This document shows positions 14,987 through 23,257 of a DNA stretch of 33,377 nucleotides, piece by piece. The notes below the pieces were generated by a model that ran no database searches, was not told where the DNA came from, and was given only the letters and a program-made list of their open reading frames with translations. Where the stretch lies: the NCBI GenBank assembly GCA_011049425.1, contig DSBM01000063.1, positions 1 through 33,377 of the forward strand. Reading direction: 5' to 3'. Source of the DNA: Candidatus Aminicenantes bacterium. GTDB taxonomy: Bacteria > Acidobacteriota > Aminicenantia > UBA2199. The position numbers and the translations under genes are program-made. Each line of letters begins with the position of its first letter. The first letter of the stretch is position 1.

Positions 14987-15995
14987 GGGGGGTAATCTCC
15001 TGCATGCATCGGATTGTATCATAGCGGCAGCGACGCTGCGAACAGGGTCGACACGGCAGTTGTGTCTGAAGAATGGTTACATTTCGGTTGCGCCAGGGAC
15101 CGCTGACGGCGGGCAGGCTCGGTCCGTACAAAGCCACCAAGGGGGTTTCAGTCAGTGAAGCCAGGTGAAGCGGTCCCGAATCGGCGCCAATGTACAGACC
15201 GGAAGCGGCAACCAGGTAGATAGTGCTGGGCATGGAAAGTTTTCCGGTCAAGTCGTCCAGGGGATAGCGAGCGGCCAACCCGGCCGCGGTGGTTCTCTCA
15301 GCGGGTGAATGCCCGGTCAGCGCCACATGCAGTCCTTTGTCAACCAATCCTTTGACCAGGGCGTGAAAGTGAGATTCGTTCCAGATGCGGAAACGGTTTC
15401 CCGCTCCGACATGGACCACGACCCGGTGGGGGTCAAAAGCAATGCGATTGCGGCCGGACTGTTTTTTCATGGGGATGCGGGGGTAAGCGGGTATGGGGCG
15501 ATGGGGAATGCCGAGGTGTTCCAGCAGGCGGACCTGGTTGGCCACGGAGTGACGCGGTGCTCTGTGTGGGTGGCGGGCGGTCAATCGCGTATACGCCCAG
15601 TTGCGGTTGCGGGAGCGATAGCCGATGCGGTGCGGAACTCCGCTGATTCGGGTAAGCAGTGCGCTGTGGGGACCTGAGTGAAAATCAACGGCCACTCTGC
15701 AGCCCAGGTGACGAATGCGGCGACGGAACGCCGCCAGCGAAACCGGACCGGGGCGACGATCCATAACCAGGACTTCGTGGACATGGGGAAAGATGCGCAC
15801 GAGGTCCACAAATGGGGGTTCCGTAAGGTAGGCTACTTTAACCCGGGGGAAATGGCGGGCGAACAACTCCAAGGCCGGCAGGGTAAAGACGATATCTCCC
15901 AACAGCCGGGGGCGTGCAAACAGAATGCAATCACCAATATCTTCTAGAGAAAGCGGACTGGAAGCCAAAGCACCAGCCGGACGGGTATGGTTCAC
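14949..15995 (-). CDS. Glycosyltransferase family 9 (heptosyltransferase-like)
   Basis: A 348-residue GT-B enzyme of family GT9, which includes ADP-heptose:LPS heptosyltransferases. The N-terminal block [19 protein letters not shown] matches the family's RxxxxGDxxxxxP start. The C-terminal domain shows DLTGKLSM and [24 protein letters not shown], the nucleotide-sugar site. It adds a heptose or similar sugar to the LPS core at the cytoplasmic face. A cysteine cluster CRPCSQRRC near the C-terminus is also seen in some GT9 proteins. The start codon is GTG overlapping the TGA of the Trm112-like gene (GTGA). Exact donor and acceptor cannot be told from sequence. Confidence 0.88.
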   Translation of the reverse strand: MNHTRPAGALASSPLSLEDIGDCILFARPRLLGDIVFTLPALELFARHFPRVKVAYLTEPPFVDLVRIFPHVHEVLVMDRRPGPVSLAAFRRRIRHLGCRVAVDFHSGPHSALLTRISGVPHRIGYRSRNRNWAYTRLTARHPHRAPRHSVANQVRLLEHLGIPHRPIPAYPRIPMKKQSGRNRIAFDPHRVVVHVGAGNRFRIWNESHFHALVKGLVDKGLHVALTGHSPAERTTAAGLAARYPLDDLTGKLSMPSTIYLVAASGLYIGADSGPLHLASLTETPLVALYGPSLPAVSGPWRNRNVTILQTQLPCRPCSQRRCRYDTIRCMQEITPHDVLQAAYQYIS

Positions 15996-16183
15996 TCGTC
16001 TTCGATTCGGGCCTCTTCAGGCAGCATGACGGGGATGCCGTCCCGGACCGGATAGATCCGGCGGCAGGTGACACAGCGCAATCCCGGCGGCGGGCCCGGG
16101 ACTTCATCCAGGTCTTTGTGACATATCGGGCATACCAGGATGGTAAGCAGTTCTTCTGCAACGATGTGGTTGTTCATCGGCAT
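15992..16183 (-). CDS. Trm112-like small zinc-ribbon protein (YcaR family)
   Basis: A 63-residue protein with two zinc-binding pairs, C-P-I-C near residue 18 and C-V-T-C near residue 37, followed by [18 protein letters not shown]. That pattern is the Trm112p/YcaR domain. In eukaryotes and archaea Trm112 activates methyltransferases; the bacterial short forms often sit in LPS gene clusters (E. coli ycaR lies next to kdsB and lpxK), where their job is unclear. The ATG at 16183 follows AAGGATAA; an ATG two codons later is also possible. It is the first gene of the Trm112-GT9-ligase set, all coupled by overlaps. Confidence 0.85.
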   Translation of the reverse strand: MPMNNHIVAEELLTILVCPICHKDLDEVPGPPPGLRCVTCRRIYPVRDGIPVMLPEEARIEDE

Positions 16184-16207
16184 TTATCCTTGGGGAAATC
16201 CCGACCC

Positions 16208-16237
16208 ATTTTCGCATGACCCGTCAAAAGAAGTCAA
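16208..16237 (-). promoter_or_regulatory. Possible sigma-70-type promoter for the LPS gene set
   Basis: On the minus strand TTGACT (16237-16232), 18 bp, GAAAAT (16213-16208). The predicted start near 16201 is about 18 nt before the Trm112-like ATG. The -10 is weak. Confidence 0.4.
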
Positions 16238-16266
16238 ATGCGTCGGCAAACGAAAATTGCGCGGAA

Positions 16267-17286
16267 TCAGAAACGGTAGCGGGGGGTGACAATGCGGTTA
16301 AACAGGTTCAAGGCATAGTTGTCGGTCATGCCCGCGATAAAATCGATCATGCGGCGTTGCTCGGAATCATTTTCCGGCCAGGGATGAATGTAGGGGCCGG
16401 GGTTATTGGTGAGGTGATGGTGGATGGTAGATAGAATATGCTGGATTTTATCTATCTCGGTTTCCGTGCCTTTCACCCAATATACACGCGCAAAGAGGAA
16501 GTCGCGCAGTTGTTCCAGCGCGTTGAGAATCTCGGGGCTCACGGCGATGTGATCCAACTCGACATCCAGTGTCCGATAGATCACGTCCTTGACGATGGTG
16601 TCAATGCGTTTGGCGAATGTATGGCCCAACAGGAACCGAATCTCTCCGGGTATCTCTTCACGGGAAATCATACCCGCTCTCAGTGAGTCGTCCAGATCAT
16701 GGTTGACATAGGCGATAATGTCGGACACCCGGACCACCTGACCTTCGAGCGTGGCAGGCATATCGGAGTCTGCGGGAGTCAGGATGGGGCCCTTGCCTTT
16801 TGAATGGCGCAGAATACCGTCGCGGACGGGATCGGTGAGGTTAAGTCCTTTACCGTGGTACTCAAGGAGGTCCACAACCCGCAGGCTCTGTTGATAATGG
16901 CGAAAACCATCCGGGGACAGCTCGTCCAAGACGTGTTCTCCCGCATGGCCGAATGGCGTGTGTCCCAGGTCATGGCCCAGGGCAATGGCTTCGGTAAGGT
17001 CTTCGTTGATGTTGAGGGCGCGCGCAATGGTTCTGGAAATCTGGCTGACTTCCAAGGTATGGGTCAGCCGGGTACGGTAATGGTCCCCCTCAGGGCTGAT
17101 GAAGACCTGGGTCTTGCGTTTCAGGCGGCGAAAGGCCTTGGAGTGAAGGATGCGGTCGCGGTCGCGCTGAAATTCGGTTCTGACCGGAGATTTGCTTTCA
17201 TGCCGTTGCTTGGAGGATTCACTGCTGCGCGCGGCCCGGGGGTGGAGGCTCAACTCCCGTTCTTCGAGATGCTCACGGATAATCAT
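16267..17286 (-). CDS. dgt: dGTP triphosphohydrolase-like HD-domain protein
   Basis: A 339-residue member of the dNTP triphosphohydrolase family. HD-domain metal ligands are visible: H in YRTRLTHTLEVSQ, the pair HD in ALGHDLGHTPFGHAGE, and a later D in VRVSDIIAYVNHDLDD. The N-terminal FQRDRDRILHSKAFRRLKRKTQVF is the family signature. The reaction is dNTP to deoxynucleoside plus triphosphate, which trims dNTP pools; specificity for dGTP is not certain in this short (type 2) subgroup. Length is usual for that subgroup (about 340). It is divergent from coaX, and its ATG follows a promoter-like -10 by only 5 nt with no clear ribosome site. Confidence 0.9.
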   Translation of the reverse strand: MIIREHLEERELSLHPRAARSSESSKQRHESKSPVRTEFQRDRDRILHSKAFRRLKRKTQVFISPEGDHYRTRLTHTLEVSQISRTIARALNINEDLTEAIALGHDLGHTPFGHAGEHVLDELSPDGFRHYQQSLRVVDLLEYHGKGLNLTDPVRDGILRHSKGKGPILTPADSDMPATLEGQVVRVSDIIAYVNHDLDDSLRAGMISREEIPGEIRFLLGHTFAKRIDTIVKDVIYRTLDVELDHIAVSPEILNALEQLRDFLFARVYWVKGTETEIDKIQHILSTIHHHLTNNPGPYIHPWPENDSEQRRMIDFIAGMTDNYALNLFNRIVTPRYRF

Positions 17287-17291
17287 ATTTC

Positions 17292-17320
17292 ATTTTAGCT
17301 CAATCCGGCCAATGGGTAAA
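17292..17320 (-). promoter_or_regulatory. Possible promoter for dgt, very close to the start codon
   Basis: On the minus strand TTTACC (17320-17315), 17 bp, TAAAAT (17297-17292), then GAAAT and the ATG at 17286. A start 6-7 nt after the -10 would fall on the first or second base of the ATG. Confidence 0.45.
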
Positions 17321-17332
17321 GGTCGCGTGGTT

Positions 17333-17360
17333 TTGAAACGGCCCCGGGATGCACTATAAT
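17333..17360 (+). promoter_or_regulatory. Promoter for coaX and the downstream operon, very close to the start codon
   Basis: TTGAAA at 17333-17338, 16 bp, and a perfect TATAAT at 17355-17360. The coaX ATG begins at 17368, so a start 7 nt after the -10 gives a leader of 0-2 nt. No ribosome site precedes the ATG. Confidence 0.65.
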
Positions 17361-17367
17361 CACTAGT

Positions 17368-18126
17368 ATGCTGCTGACGGTAGACATCGGAAATTCAGCG
17401 GTGGGGGCAACCGTGTTTCGCGGAAAAGCCCCCATCCATGTGTTGTGCTTTGCCACCCCCGTCCCCGGTGCTTATCGTCCATGGTCATCGCTGTCCGCTA
17501 TGTGTCAAAAGTTCGAGATCGAAGCGGTCATGGTTTCTTCGGTGGTACCTTCTCTGAACCGGGGATTGGAAGAGTTCCTGCGGAAGAAGGGATTGTTCCC
17601 GCGCTTCCTGGATCACCGCACACCCCTGGAAATTACGCTGGCTGTTGATCATCCCCACGAAGTGGGGGCGGACCGTATCGCCGATGTGGTCGGGGCCCTG
17701 GAGTTCACGTCTCCTCCGTTCCTGGTCATCGATTCGGGAACAGCCCTGACCGTGGATGTAGTGGATGCCGGTTTCCGCTACCTGGGCGGGGTGATTGCTC
17801 CCGGAGTGGAAATATCCATCCGGTGCCTGGCCGCCAATGCCGCCCGCCTGGAGAACATTGAATTTGTCGTGCCGGTCGACCCGCTTGGGCGCAATACCGC
17901 TGATTGCATTCGTGCGGGGGTATTCTACACCCACCTGGGAGGCCTCGATTACATTGTGCGGGAGTTTCGGAATATGGTGGGAAAAAGCGCGACCGTGATT
18001 GCAACCGGAGGCGCGGCTGAATTGTTCAATGATCGTCTGCATGTAATCGATCGCCTGATTCCGGACCTCATCCATCATGGTTTACGCCGGATTCACGCAG
18101 GCTGGATGGCCGTGGACCGGGGCTAG
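17368..18126 (+). CDS. coaX: Type III pantothenate kinase
   Basis: A 252-residue CoaX, an ASKHA-fold kinase that phosphorylates pantothenate in the first step of coenzyme A synthesis. Residues 4-10 (TVDIGNS) form the phosphate-binding start, residues 99-103 (VGADR) the pantothenate-site motif, and residues 121-127 (IDSGTAL) the second phosphate motif; GGVIAPG and ATGGAA complete the set. Type III kinases are not inhibited by CoA and some prefer potassium or ammonium. It leads a tightly spaced run of genes through pyrC. No ribosome site is visible before the ATG, and its promoter -10 ends 7 nt upstream. Confidence 0.95.
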   Translation: MLLTVDIGNSAVGATVFRGKAPIHVLCFATPVPGAYRPWSSLSAMCQKFEIEAVMVSSVVPSLNRGLEEFLRKKGLFPRFLDHRTPLEITLAVDHPHEVGADRIADVVGALEFTSPPFLVIDSGTALTVDVVDAGFRYLGGVIAPGVEISIRCLAANAARLENIEFVVPVDPLGRNTADCIRAGVFYTHLGGLDYIVREFRNMVGKSATVIATGGAAELFNDRLHVIDRLIPDLIHHGLRRIHAGWMAVDRG

Positions 18127-18131
18127 AGATC

Positions 18132-18725
18132 ATGGCCGCAAACAAAGATTACGATTACATTATCTCAGTTGTTGAATACCTTTCCTCCCGGCACGGGGTT
18201 CAGTTTTCAATTTCCAGCGGAGATTTCGACCTGTTGTACGCATGGTGGGAAAAGGGCGTTTCCGCGCAGGTTGTGAAATCAGCCATAGACCGGGTTGTTG
18301 AACGACGGCGCACACGACGCCAGCCGGTGACCTCTTTTTCACAATTCCGTTACGAGGTAAACAAACAGCATGCGGCGTGGCTGGAACGGGGAGTCGGGGG
18401 GGGCGTGGTTACCCGTCCTCTTGTTGATCCGGTCCAACATTTTATGGAAAACTTCCCCCATGAACTGGAGACGTTGCGGCCGCGTTTTGAAGCTGCGGCG
18501 AAAAAGCGCAGGTGTGGCGAAAAAGTGGACGAGGACGGGTTGCGACGGGACGTGGCGGCGTTGTTTCATAAAGACCGGGAACTGAATTTTCGCGTACGGG
18601 TGTTTATGCAAAACCTGTCGCCCGAATTGCGCCTCGAATCCGTTGAATGGGTTTACCGGGCCAATTTTCTGTGGAATCGCTTTCATATTCCCGATTTCAC
18701 ACTCCTGGAGGAGGAATCGGGGTGA
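18132..18725 (+). CDS. Uncharacterised protein between coaX and tlyA
   Basis: A 197-residue soluble protein I do not recognise. It has no signal peptide, membrane segment or metal cluster. The N-terminal 65 residues are predicted helical, with a segment SGDFDLLYAWWEKGVSAQVVKSAIDRVVERRR that has the look of a small helical adaptor or replication-initiator-like (DnaD-type) domain; that likeness is weak. The middle (about 85-150) is charged, and the C-terminus is rich in aromatic residues (SVEWVYRANFLWNRFHIPDFTLLEE). It starts 5 bp after coaX and its TGA overlaps the tlyA GTG, so it is translated with both. The first 180 bases keep the same codon style as the neighbours, so there is no sign of recent transfer. 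Confidence 0.75.
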   Translation: MAANKDYDYIISVVEYLSSRHGVQFSISSGDFDLLYAWWEKGVSAQVVKSAIDRVVERRRTRRQPVTSFSQFRYEVNKQHAAWLERGVGGGVVTRPLVDPVQHFMENFPHELETLRPRFEAAAKKRRCGEKVDEDGLRRDVAALFHKDRELNFRVRVFMQNLSPELRLESVEWVYRANFLWNRFHIPDFTLLEEESG

Positions 18726-19498
18726 AATCCAGTGGGTCGCGCCTGGATGTGGCGCTGGTCGAACGCGGGTTGGCTCCGTCGCGTGAGAAGGCCCGGGCGC
18801 TCATCATGGCCGGGGAGGTTCTGCTCAACGGGCAACGTTGTGACAAATCCCATCGCCAAGTGCATGCCGCCGATGGCATCGAGGTCCGTGCCAGGTATCC
18901 ATTCGCGTCGCGGGGTGCATACAAACTCGAGCGGGCGCTAAATGAATTCGATATGGATCCCCGGGGGAAAGTCGTCCTGGACATCGGAATTTCAAACGGG
19001 GGATTCACTGATCTCATGCTGCAAAAGGGTGCCCGACACGTTGTCGGGGTGGATGTGAATGTGGACCAGGTGGACTGGAAACTGCAAAAGGATGAACGGG
19101 TTACCCTGTTGAAACGCAACGCCCGTTACCTGAAAGAGAGTGACATCGATCCGCCTCCCGAAATCATTACCATGGACCTGTCTTTTATCTCTGTCAGCAA
19201 AGTGGTTGAACGCATGTCCGTGTGGCCCCAAGCGGTTATCCTTTGTTTGATCAAGCCGCAATTTGAAGCTGAACGACACCGGGTACACAAGGGTGGGGTG
19301 GTGCGGAGCCGCCACGAACGGTTAGAGATCCTTTCCAATGTGCGTTCAAGATTGGAGGTTCTCAATTGGTGGGTTACCGGGGTTTGTGCAGCCGGAATCA
19401 AGGGCAGGCGCGGTAACCAGGAGTATTTTTTCCGCCTTGAATATGGAAAACCTTTGGGCGTAGATGCTACAATACTGGCAAATGTCGTTTCCACCTGA
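18722..19498 (+). CDS. tlyA: TlyA-family rRNA 2'-O-methyltransferase / hemolysin-like protein
   Basis: A 258-residue protein with an N-terminal S4 RNA-binding domain (residues 7-60: RLDVALVERGLAPSREKARA) and an FtsJ-type methyltransferase domain. SRGAYKLERAL (63-73) and LDIGISNGGFTDLMLQKGA (86-104) form the SAM site; KPQFE is present downstream. The usual family motif is GxSTGGFTD; here it is GISNGGFTD, a small change at the SAM loop. In mycobacteria TlyA methylates 16S and 23S rRNA at cytidine 2'-O positions, affecting capreomycin sensitivity. The start is GTG at 18722, chosen because GGAGGAGG lies 7 bp upstream and it overlaps the previous stop as GTGA; an upstream ATG at 18647 lies deep in the preceding gene. 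Confidence 0.9.
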   Translation: MKSSGSRLDVALVERGLAPSREKARALIMAGEVLLNGQRCDKSHRQVHAADGIEVRARYPFASRGAYKLERALNEFDMDPRGKVVLDIGISNGGFTDLMLQKGARHVVGVDVNVDQVDWKLQKDERVTLLKRNARYLKESDIDPPPEIITMDLSFISVSKVVERMSVWPQAVILCLIKPQFEAERHRVHKGGVVRSRHERLEILSNVRSRLEVLNWWVTGVCAAGIKGRRGNQEYFFRLEYGKPLGVDATILANVVST

Positions 19499-20339
19499 AC
19501 GAGTTGGCATTATCGCCAAGCCCCATCCCGCGGCCTTACCCTTTATCCAGGCGGCAATCAGGGTTTGTGAATCTCGGGGTGTTTCCGTGGAATTGGGAAT
19601 CGAGGCAGCCAGGATTCTGGGCTGGAAGGGAGGGCTCGAGCGCAATCACCTGGCGGCTGAATGTGGCCTGGTTGTTGTTATTGGTGGAGATGGAACCTTT
19701 TTGTCTGTTGCTCCTGCTGCCATTCAACATGGTGTCCCCATTGCCGGATTCAATCTGGGTACGATCGGCTTCCTTACGGAACTGAGCACGGATTCCATTC
19801 AGGTCGAGCTGGAAAAATTGCTTTCCAGGAAAACGCGTGTTTCCGAACGCAAGGTGTTGCGGGTGGAAATGGAAGACGGTCATTACCTGGCACTGAACGA
19901 CGTGGTGACCTCAAAAGGCAATATCGCGCGCATTATTCAACTGGAATTAAAAGTGAATCACTCGCATATTGCCCATATCCGCGCAGACGGTTTGATTATT
20001 TCCACGCCTACGGGTTCTACCGCCTATTCCCTCTCCGCTGGAGGCCCGATAGTCAATCCTGAAGTAAACGCATTGGTGATCACCCCCATCTGCGCCCATT
20101 CACTCACCCTGCGCCCGCTGGTGATACCCGACGGGTTGCGTTTAACCGTCACCCGGGAAGAGAACGAGAACGAAGTTTTTGTCACCATAGACGGGCAGAA
20201 AGTGCTGCCCCTGAAAGCGGGGCAGGCCATTCACGTGAGTGTGGATAAAAGACGGCTGAAGATGATTGAGTCGCCTGATATGAATTATTTCCGGCTGCTG
20301 GCGGAAAAACTCAATTGGGGATTCAACAAATGTCATTAA
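19464..20339 (+). CDS. nadK: NAD kinase
   Basis: A 291-residue ATP-NAD kinase that makes NADP from NAD and ATP (or polyphosphate). The catalytic motif GGDGTFLSVA lies at about residues 74-83, followed by GFNLGTIGFLTE (NAD site) and, later, ADGLIISTPTGSTAYSLSAGGPIVNP, the conserved glycine-rich C-terminal motif. The start is uncertain: ATG at 19464 or ATG at 19482 (SFPPERVGIIAKPHP then begins at residue 2, which matches the family better). Neither has a clear ribosome site. Both overlap the tlyA end, so translation is probably coupled to tlyA. Confidence 0.93.
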   Translation: MLQYWQMSFPPERVGIIAKPHPAALPFIQAAIRVCESRGVSVELGIEAARILGWKGGLERNHLAAECGLVVVIGGDGTFLSVAPAAIQHGVPIAGFNLGTIGFLTELSTDSIQVELEKLLSRKTRVSERKVLRVEMEDGHYLALNDVVTSKGNIARIIQLELKVNHSHIAHIRADGLIISTPTGSTAYSLSAGGPIVNPEVNALVITPICAHSLTLRPLVIPDGLRLTVTREENENEVFVTIDGQKVLPLKAGQAIHVSVDKRRLKMIESPDMNYFRLLAEKLNWGFNKCH

Positions 20340-20365
20340 ACGGCCCAGAGAGGAGAGAGATAGCC

Positions 20366-22648
20366 ATGAGGCGATGGTTTGTTTTTGCGTTGTTGTTATT
20401 GTGCTGGCTTCCCTTCCAGTTGCAGGCGGCCGAAGAAGACGATCTGTTGAGGGGGATTGTCTATTTTCTGGTGGACGATCACGCCACGGCGCGCCTGTTC
20501 GTGGAGAGACATTTTCGCGACCACCCCAACCCGCAGGTGCGACAGGGGTACATGCTGCTGCTGGATGGGAAAGCCTGGGATGCAACCCGGCGTTTCAGGT
20601 CCTATCTGGAGATCAACCACCGCTCCGCAAAGGCATTGGTGGGGATTGGACTGGCGACCCGGAACACCAAAAACAGCAATTCCATGGAAAATTTTGAGCG
20701 GGCCGTCCGGATTCATCCAAAGTTTTTCACGGGAACCATCTGCCTGGGGTGGCATTATCAAAAAATTCGAAATTATGAGCGGGCCATGGCCAATTACCGC
20801 ACGGCATCAACCGGGTCCAAAGTGGCTGAGGTAAAGATCCTTTTGGCGGGATTGCACGTGCAGATGGGCCGCCCGGATCTGGCGGCGGGACTGGTGCGTG
20901 AAGAAGCCGATGCGCATGTGGACAATTTCCATTTCAATTACATGACCGCACTGGCATTGGTGAATTCCAACCAAAACGAAGCGGCCGGGAGGTACATTCA
21001 GACGGCCGTGGAGATTCAGCCGCACCACCGGGAACTGGGTATCCTGAAAGCCCGCTATCTGTATGGCAAAGGCAAGTTGGCTGAAGCCCGTTCCCTGCTC
21101 ACCGGATTAAATGTGACCGATTTTCACGCGGACTATCTCAAGATCTACTCACGGGTTCTGATTGCCTTGAAGGAATCACGCCGGGCCCGGCCCATGCTGT
21201 ACCAGTTGTTCCGCGAATTACCATGGGATGTCGACATCAACCTTTTGATGGGACAATATGTGCAGGCGTTTGATTCCGGAAATGCGCAACAGTGCCGGCA
21301 CTGGATGCGACGCGCCATACTGGCCGGTGCCGGCCAAAAAGATGTCGCCGGCGTGTTTGCCGAAAATCTAGTCCTGGATCCGCTTTCCGCCATTTCTTTC
21401 TTCAGCGTCCGCGCCATGACATGGCCGGCCGCTGAGTACCTGGTGCTGGTGGGGAAACGATCAAGCGGGGCATCCGAGCAGCTGTTCGTGGTGGATGCGG
21501 AAAAGATGCGCATTGCCGCGACCTTTGGATTCAGCGGACGTTTCCATGGTTTTCACCGATTCAGGAAAGACGGGGGGGTTTTTTTCAGCACCACTCAAGT
21601 CGGCGGGGATCGGACCTTTCTCTATCTGCTGGATCTGGATCCACCCGGAATCCGCTCGCGGTTGCTGACGCCCAAACCCCTGCCTTTGCCCTCAATCATC
21701 CTGGCAACCAATGCGGACGGAAGCCTGGTCTACGTCACCGATTCCCGCTTGGAACAGCTTGCATTTGCATCTCCATTCGCGGTTACCTCCCAGTTGGGGC
21801 ATAAAACGCCGCTCTATCCCGATTGTCCCTTTCCGGTACTTATGCTAAACCGGCGCATCGGGCGCTGGACGCAATTGAAATCAGAGCAGATGCTGGATGC
21901 CGTACCGATTCCGAGTTGGACCCGCTACCGTCTCGTGCAACGCGCCCTCAGAAAGAGCCGGGCAGTAGACAAACTGATTCGGCGCGGCATGGAGTTTGAT
22001 ATCTCTTCTCCGGAAATCGTGCGCATCATGGTAGCGCAGGACAACCAAACCCTATTGTTATACCTGGCTGACCTGGAAAACGCATTTCAGGCAGTGATTT
22101 ACAACGCGTCCACGGGCGATACTGTGCATTGTGATCAGCGTATGTTTTTAAGCGGGAAGTCTTTTGCGGATGTGGATGTGAAAGGCATCGATCCCCAGCG
22201 CAGCCGCATCCTGCTGGTCACGCGGGATAAGGACCGCGAAGCCATCCTTTTTCATTACCGTTCACGGTTGTATTTGAGACTGGGCGGGGGGGTGCTGGAT
22301 ACCCGGATCGATCCGGGCTGGCAGCGCCTCTATCTCTTGCGGGAGATCGGCAACCGCATGCATGCAGTAGAGACCCGCCTGGATAGAGTCAACATCCTGC
22401 CTTACGTGGTAAGGAACCTGACCCCGCGCAGCAACTTGACACGCCTGGTAAGTGTAAACGCGCTTGGTGAGGTTGAAGCGTTTACATATGACGGGGAACG
22501 TGTGCGCATTCACTCACATGATCAGGAGCAGGTGGAATACCTGGGTGTCAGTCTTGAGGGTGCATTGCACGCATTTTCCCCGGACCGGGGGTTTCAGGCC
22601 GCGTTCATCAATGGCCGCCTGATGCGGCTTTCTCTTACGGACGGTTAA
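20366..22648 (+). CDS. Large exported TPR protein with probable beta-propeller C-terminus
   Basis: A 760-residue protein. Residues 1-21 (MRRWFVFALLLLCWLPFQLQA) are a signal peptide. About 25-340 is TPR-like: repeated helix pairs such as RRFRSYLEINHRSAKALVGIG, ENFERAVRIHPKFF and RYIQTAVEIQPHHRELGILKARYLYGKGKLAEARSLL. From about 345 it changes to beta-rich repeats (VLVGKRSSGASEQLFVVDAEKMRIAATF, LYLLDLDPPG, SLVYVTDSRLEQLAF) suggestive of a degenerate propeller. The domain assignment is mine by eye. The start at 20366 is chosen for its GAGGAGAG site and signal peptide; an upstream ATG at 20315 lies inside nadK. It lies between nadK and a DUF4416 gene, an unexpected place for an exported protein. 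I cannot name a function. Confidence 0.78.
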   Translation: MRRWFVFALLLLCWLPFQLQAAEEDDLLRGIVYFLVDDHATARLFVERHFRDHPNPQVRQGYMLLLDGKAWDATRRFRSYLEINHRSAKALVGIGLATRNTKNSNSMENFERAVRIHPKFFTGTICLGWHYQKIRNYERAMANYRTASTGSKVAEVKILLAGLHVQMGRPDLAAGLVREEADAHVDNFHFNYMTALALVNSNQNEAAGRYIQTAVEIQPHHRELGILKARYLYGKGKLAEARSLLTGLNVTDFHADYLKIYSRVLIALKESRRARPMLYQLFRELPWDVDINLLMGQYVQAFDSGNAQQCRHWMRRAILAGAGQKDVAGVFAENLVLDPLSAISFFSVRAMTWPAAEYLVLVGKRSSGASEQLFVVDAEKMRIAATFGFSGRFHGFHRFRKDGGVFFSTTQVGGDRTFLYLLDLDPPGIRSRLLTPKPLPLPSIILATNADGSLVYVTDSRLEQLAFASPFAVTSQLGHKTPLYPDCPFPVLMLNRRIGRWTQLKSEQMLDAVPIPSWTRYRLVQRALRKSRAVDKLIRRGMEFDISSPEIVRIMVAQDNQTLLLYLADLENAFQAVIYNASTGDTVHCDQRMFLSGKSFADVDVKGIDPQRSRILLVTRDKDREAILFHYRSRLYLRLGGGVLDTRIDPGWQRLYLLREIGNRMHAVETRLDRVNILPYVVRNLTPRSNLTRLVSVNALGEVEAFTYDGERVRIHSHDQEQVEYLGVSLEGALHAFSPDRGFQAAFINGRLMRLSLTDG

Positions 22649-22652
22649 CGGC

Positions 22653-23198
22653 ATGTCGATTCCAAAACCGTTTCCCAGGGTGAAACCTTTCTGTGGAATG
22701 ATATTTTCTGAAAGGCGCTTGCTGGACCAGGCCCTGAAGTGCCTGGAATCGGAGTTGTCAACCCTGGATTGCGAATCCGATATTATGCTGTTTCACTATA
22801 CCGACTACTACGCGGCGGAGATGGGATCGCCGCTCTACCGTTATTTTGCGGCCTTCTCCGAACTCAGGGACCCGCTATTCCTGCCGCAGTGCAAACACAT
22901 CACCATGGAGTTGGAACAGCGGTTTTCTGTAAAAGGAAAGCGGCGGATCAATCTGGATCCGGGTTATCTTTCACTCTCCTCAATGGTGATTGCAACCGCG
23001 AAAAACCACTGTCATCGTATTCCTTTGAGCGCCGGGGTGTACGCCCAACTGGAGTACGTGGTTCGAAATGGCTGCCTGCAACCGCTGGAATGGACCTATC
23101 CGGATTTTCGTTCTGCTGAATACATGGCTTTTTTCAACGCCTTGCGCGAGAATCTGAAACAGCAGTTACGGCGACTGGCGCCTATTGAAGCGGATTGA
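22653..23198 (+). CDS. DUF4416 family protein
   Basis: A 181-residue protein matching, by recalled pattern, the DUF4416 family. Family-like blocks are VKPFCGMIFSERRLLDQAL, a segment with FHYTDYYAAEMGSPLYRYFAAF, INLDPGYLSLSSMVIATAKNHCHRIPLSAGVYAQLEYV and the tail WTYPDFRSAEYMAFFNALRENLKQQL. No function is established for the family that I know of. The conserved aspartates, histidines and tyrosines would suit an enzyme or nucleotide-binding role, which is inference. It starts 4 bp after the TPR gene and ends where the putative pyrR promoter begins, so it may share the upstream transcript. Confidence 0.85.
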   Translation: MSIPKPFPRVKPFCGMIFSERRLLDQALKCLESELSTLDCESDIMLFHYTDYYAAEMGSPLYRYFAAFSELRDPLFLPQCKHITMELEQRFSVKGKRRINLDPGYLSLSSMVIATAKNHCHRIPLSAGVYAQLEYVVRNGCLQPLEWTYPDFRSAEYMAFFNALRENLKQQLRRLAPIEAD

Positions 23199-23223
23199 CA
23201 CCCAATAACCCCCATGGTAATGT
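23195..23223 (+). promoter_or_regulatory. Possible internal promoter for pyrRBC
   Basis: TTGACA at 23195-23200 overlaps the stop codon of the DUF4416 gene; after 17 bp comes TAATGT (23218-23223), with TGG just upstream of it (extended -10 form). A small inverted repeat CCCCA/TGGGG flanks the -10. The -10 itself is weak. Confidence 0.45.
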
Positions 23224-23257
23224 GGGGCTGATTGTGCAGTAAGTGAAAGGAGTCTCT

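Noticed and set aside
19437-19473. Promoter directly ahead of nadK (TTGAAT ... TACAAT)
   Set aside because: The spacing is 25 bp, too long for a sigma-70 promoter, and the gene overlaps tlyA.
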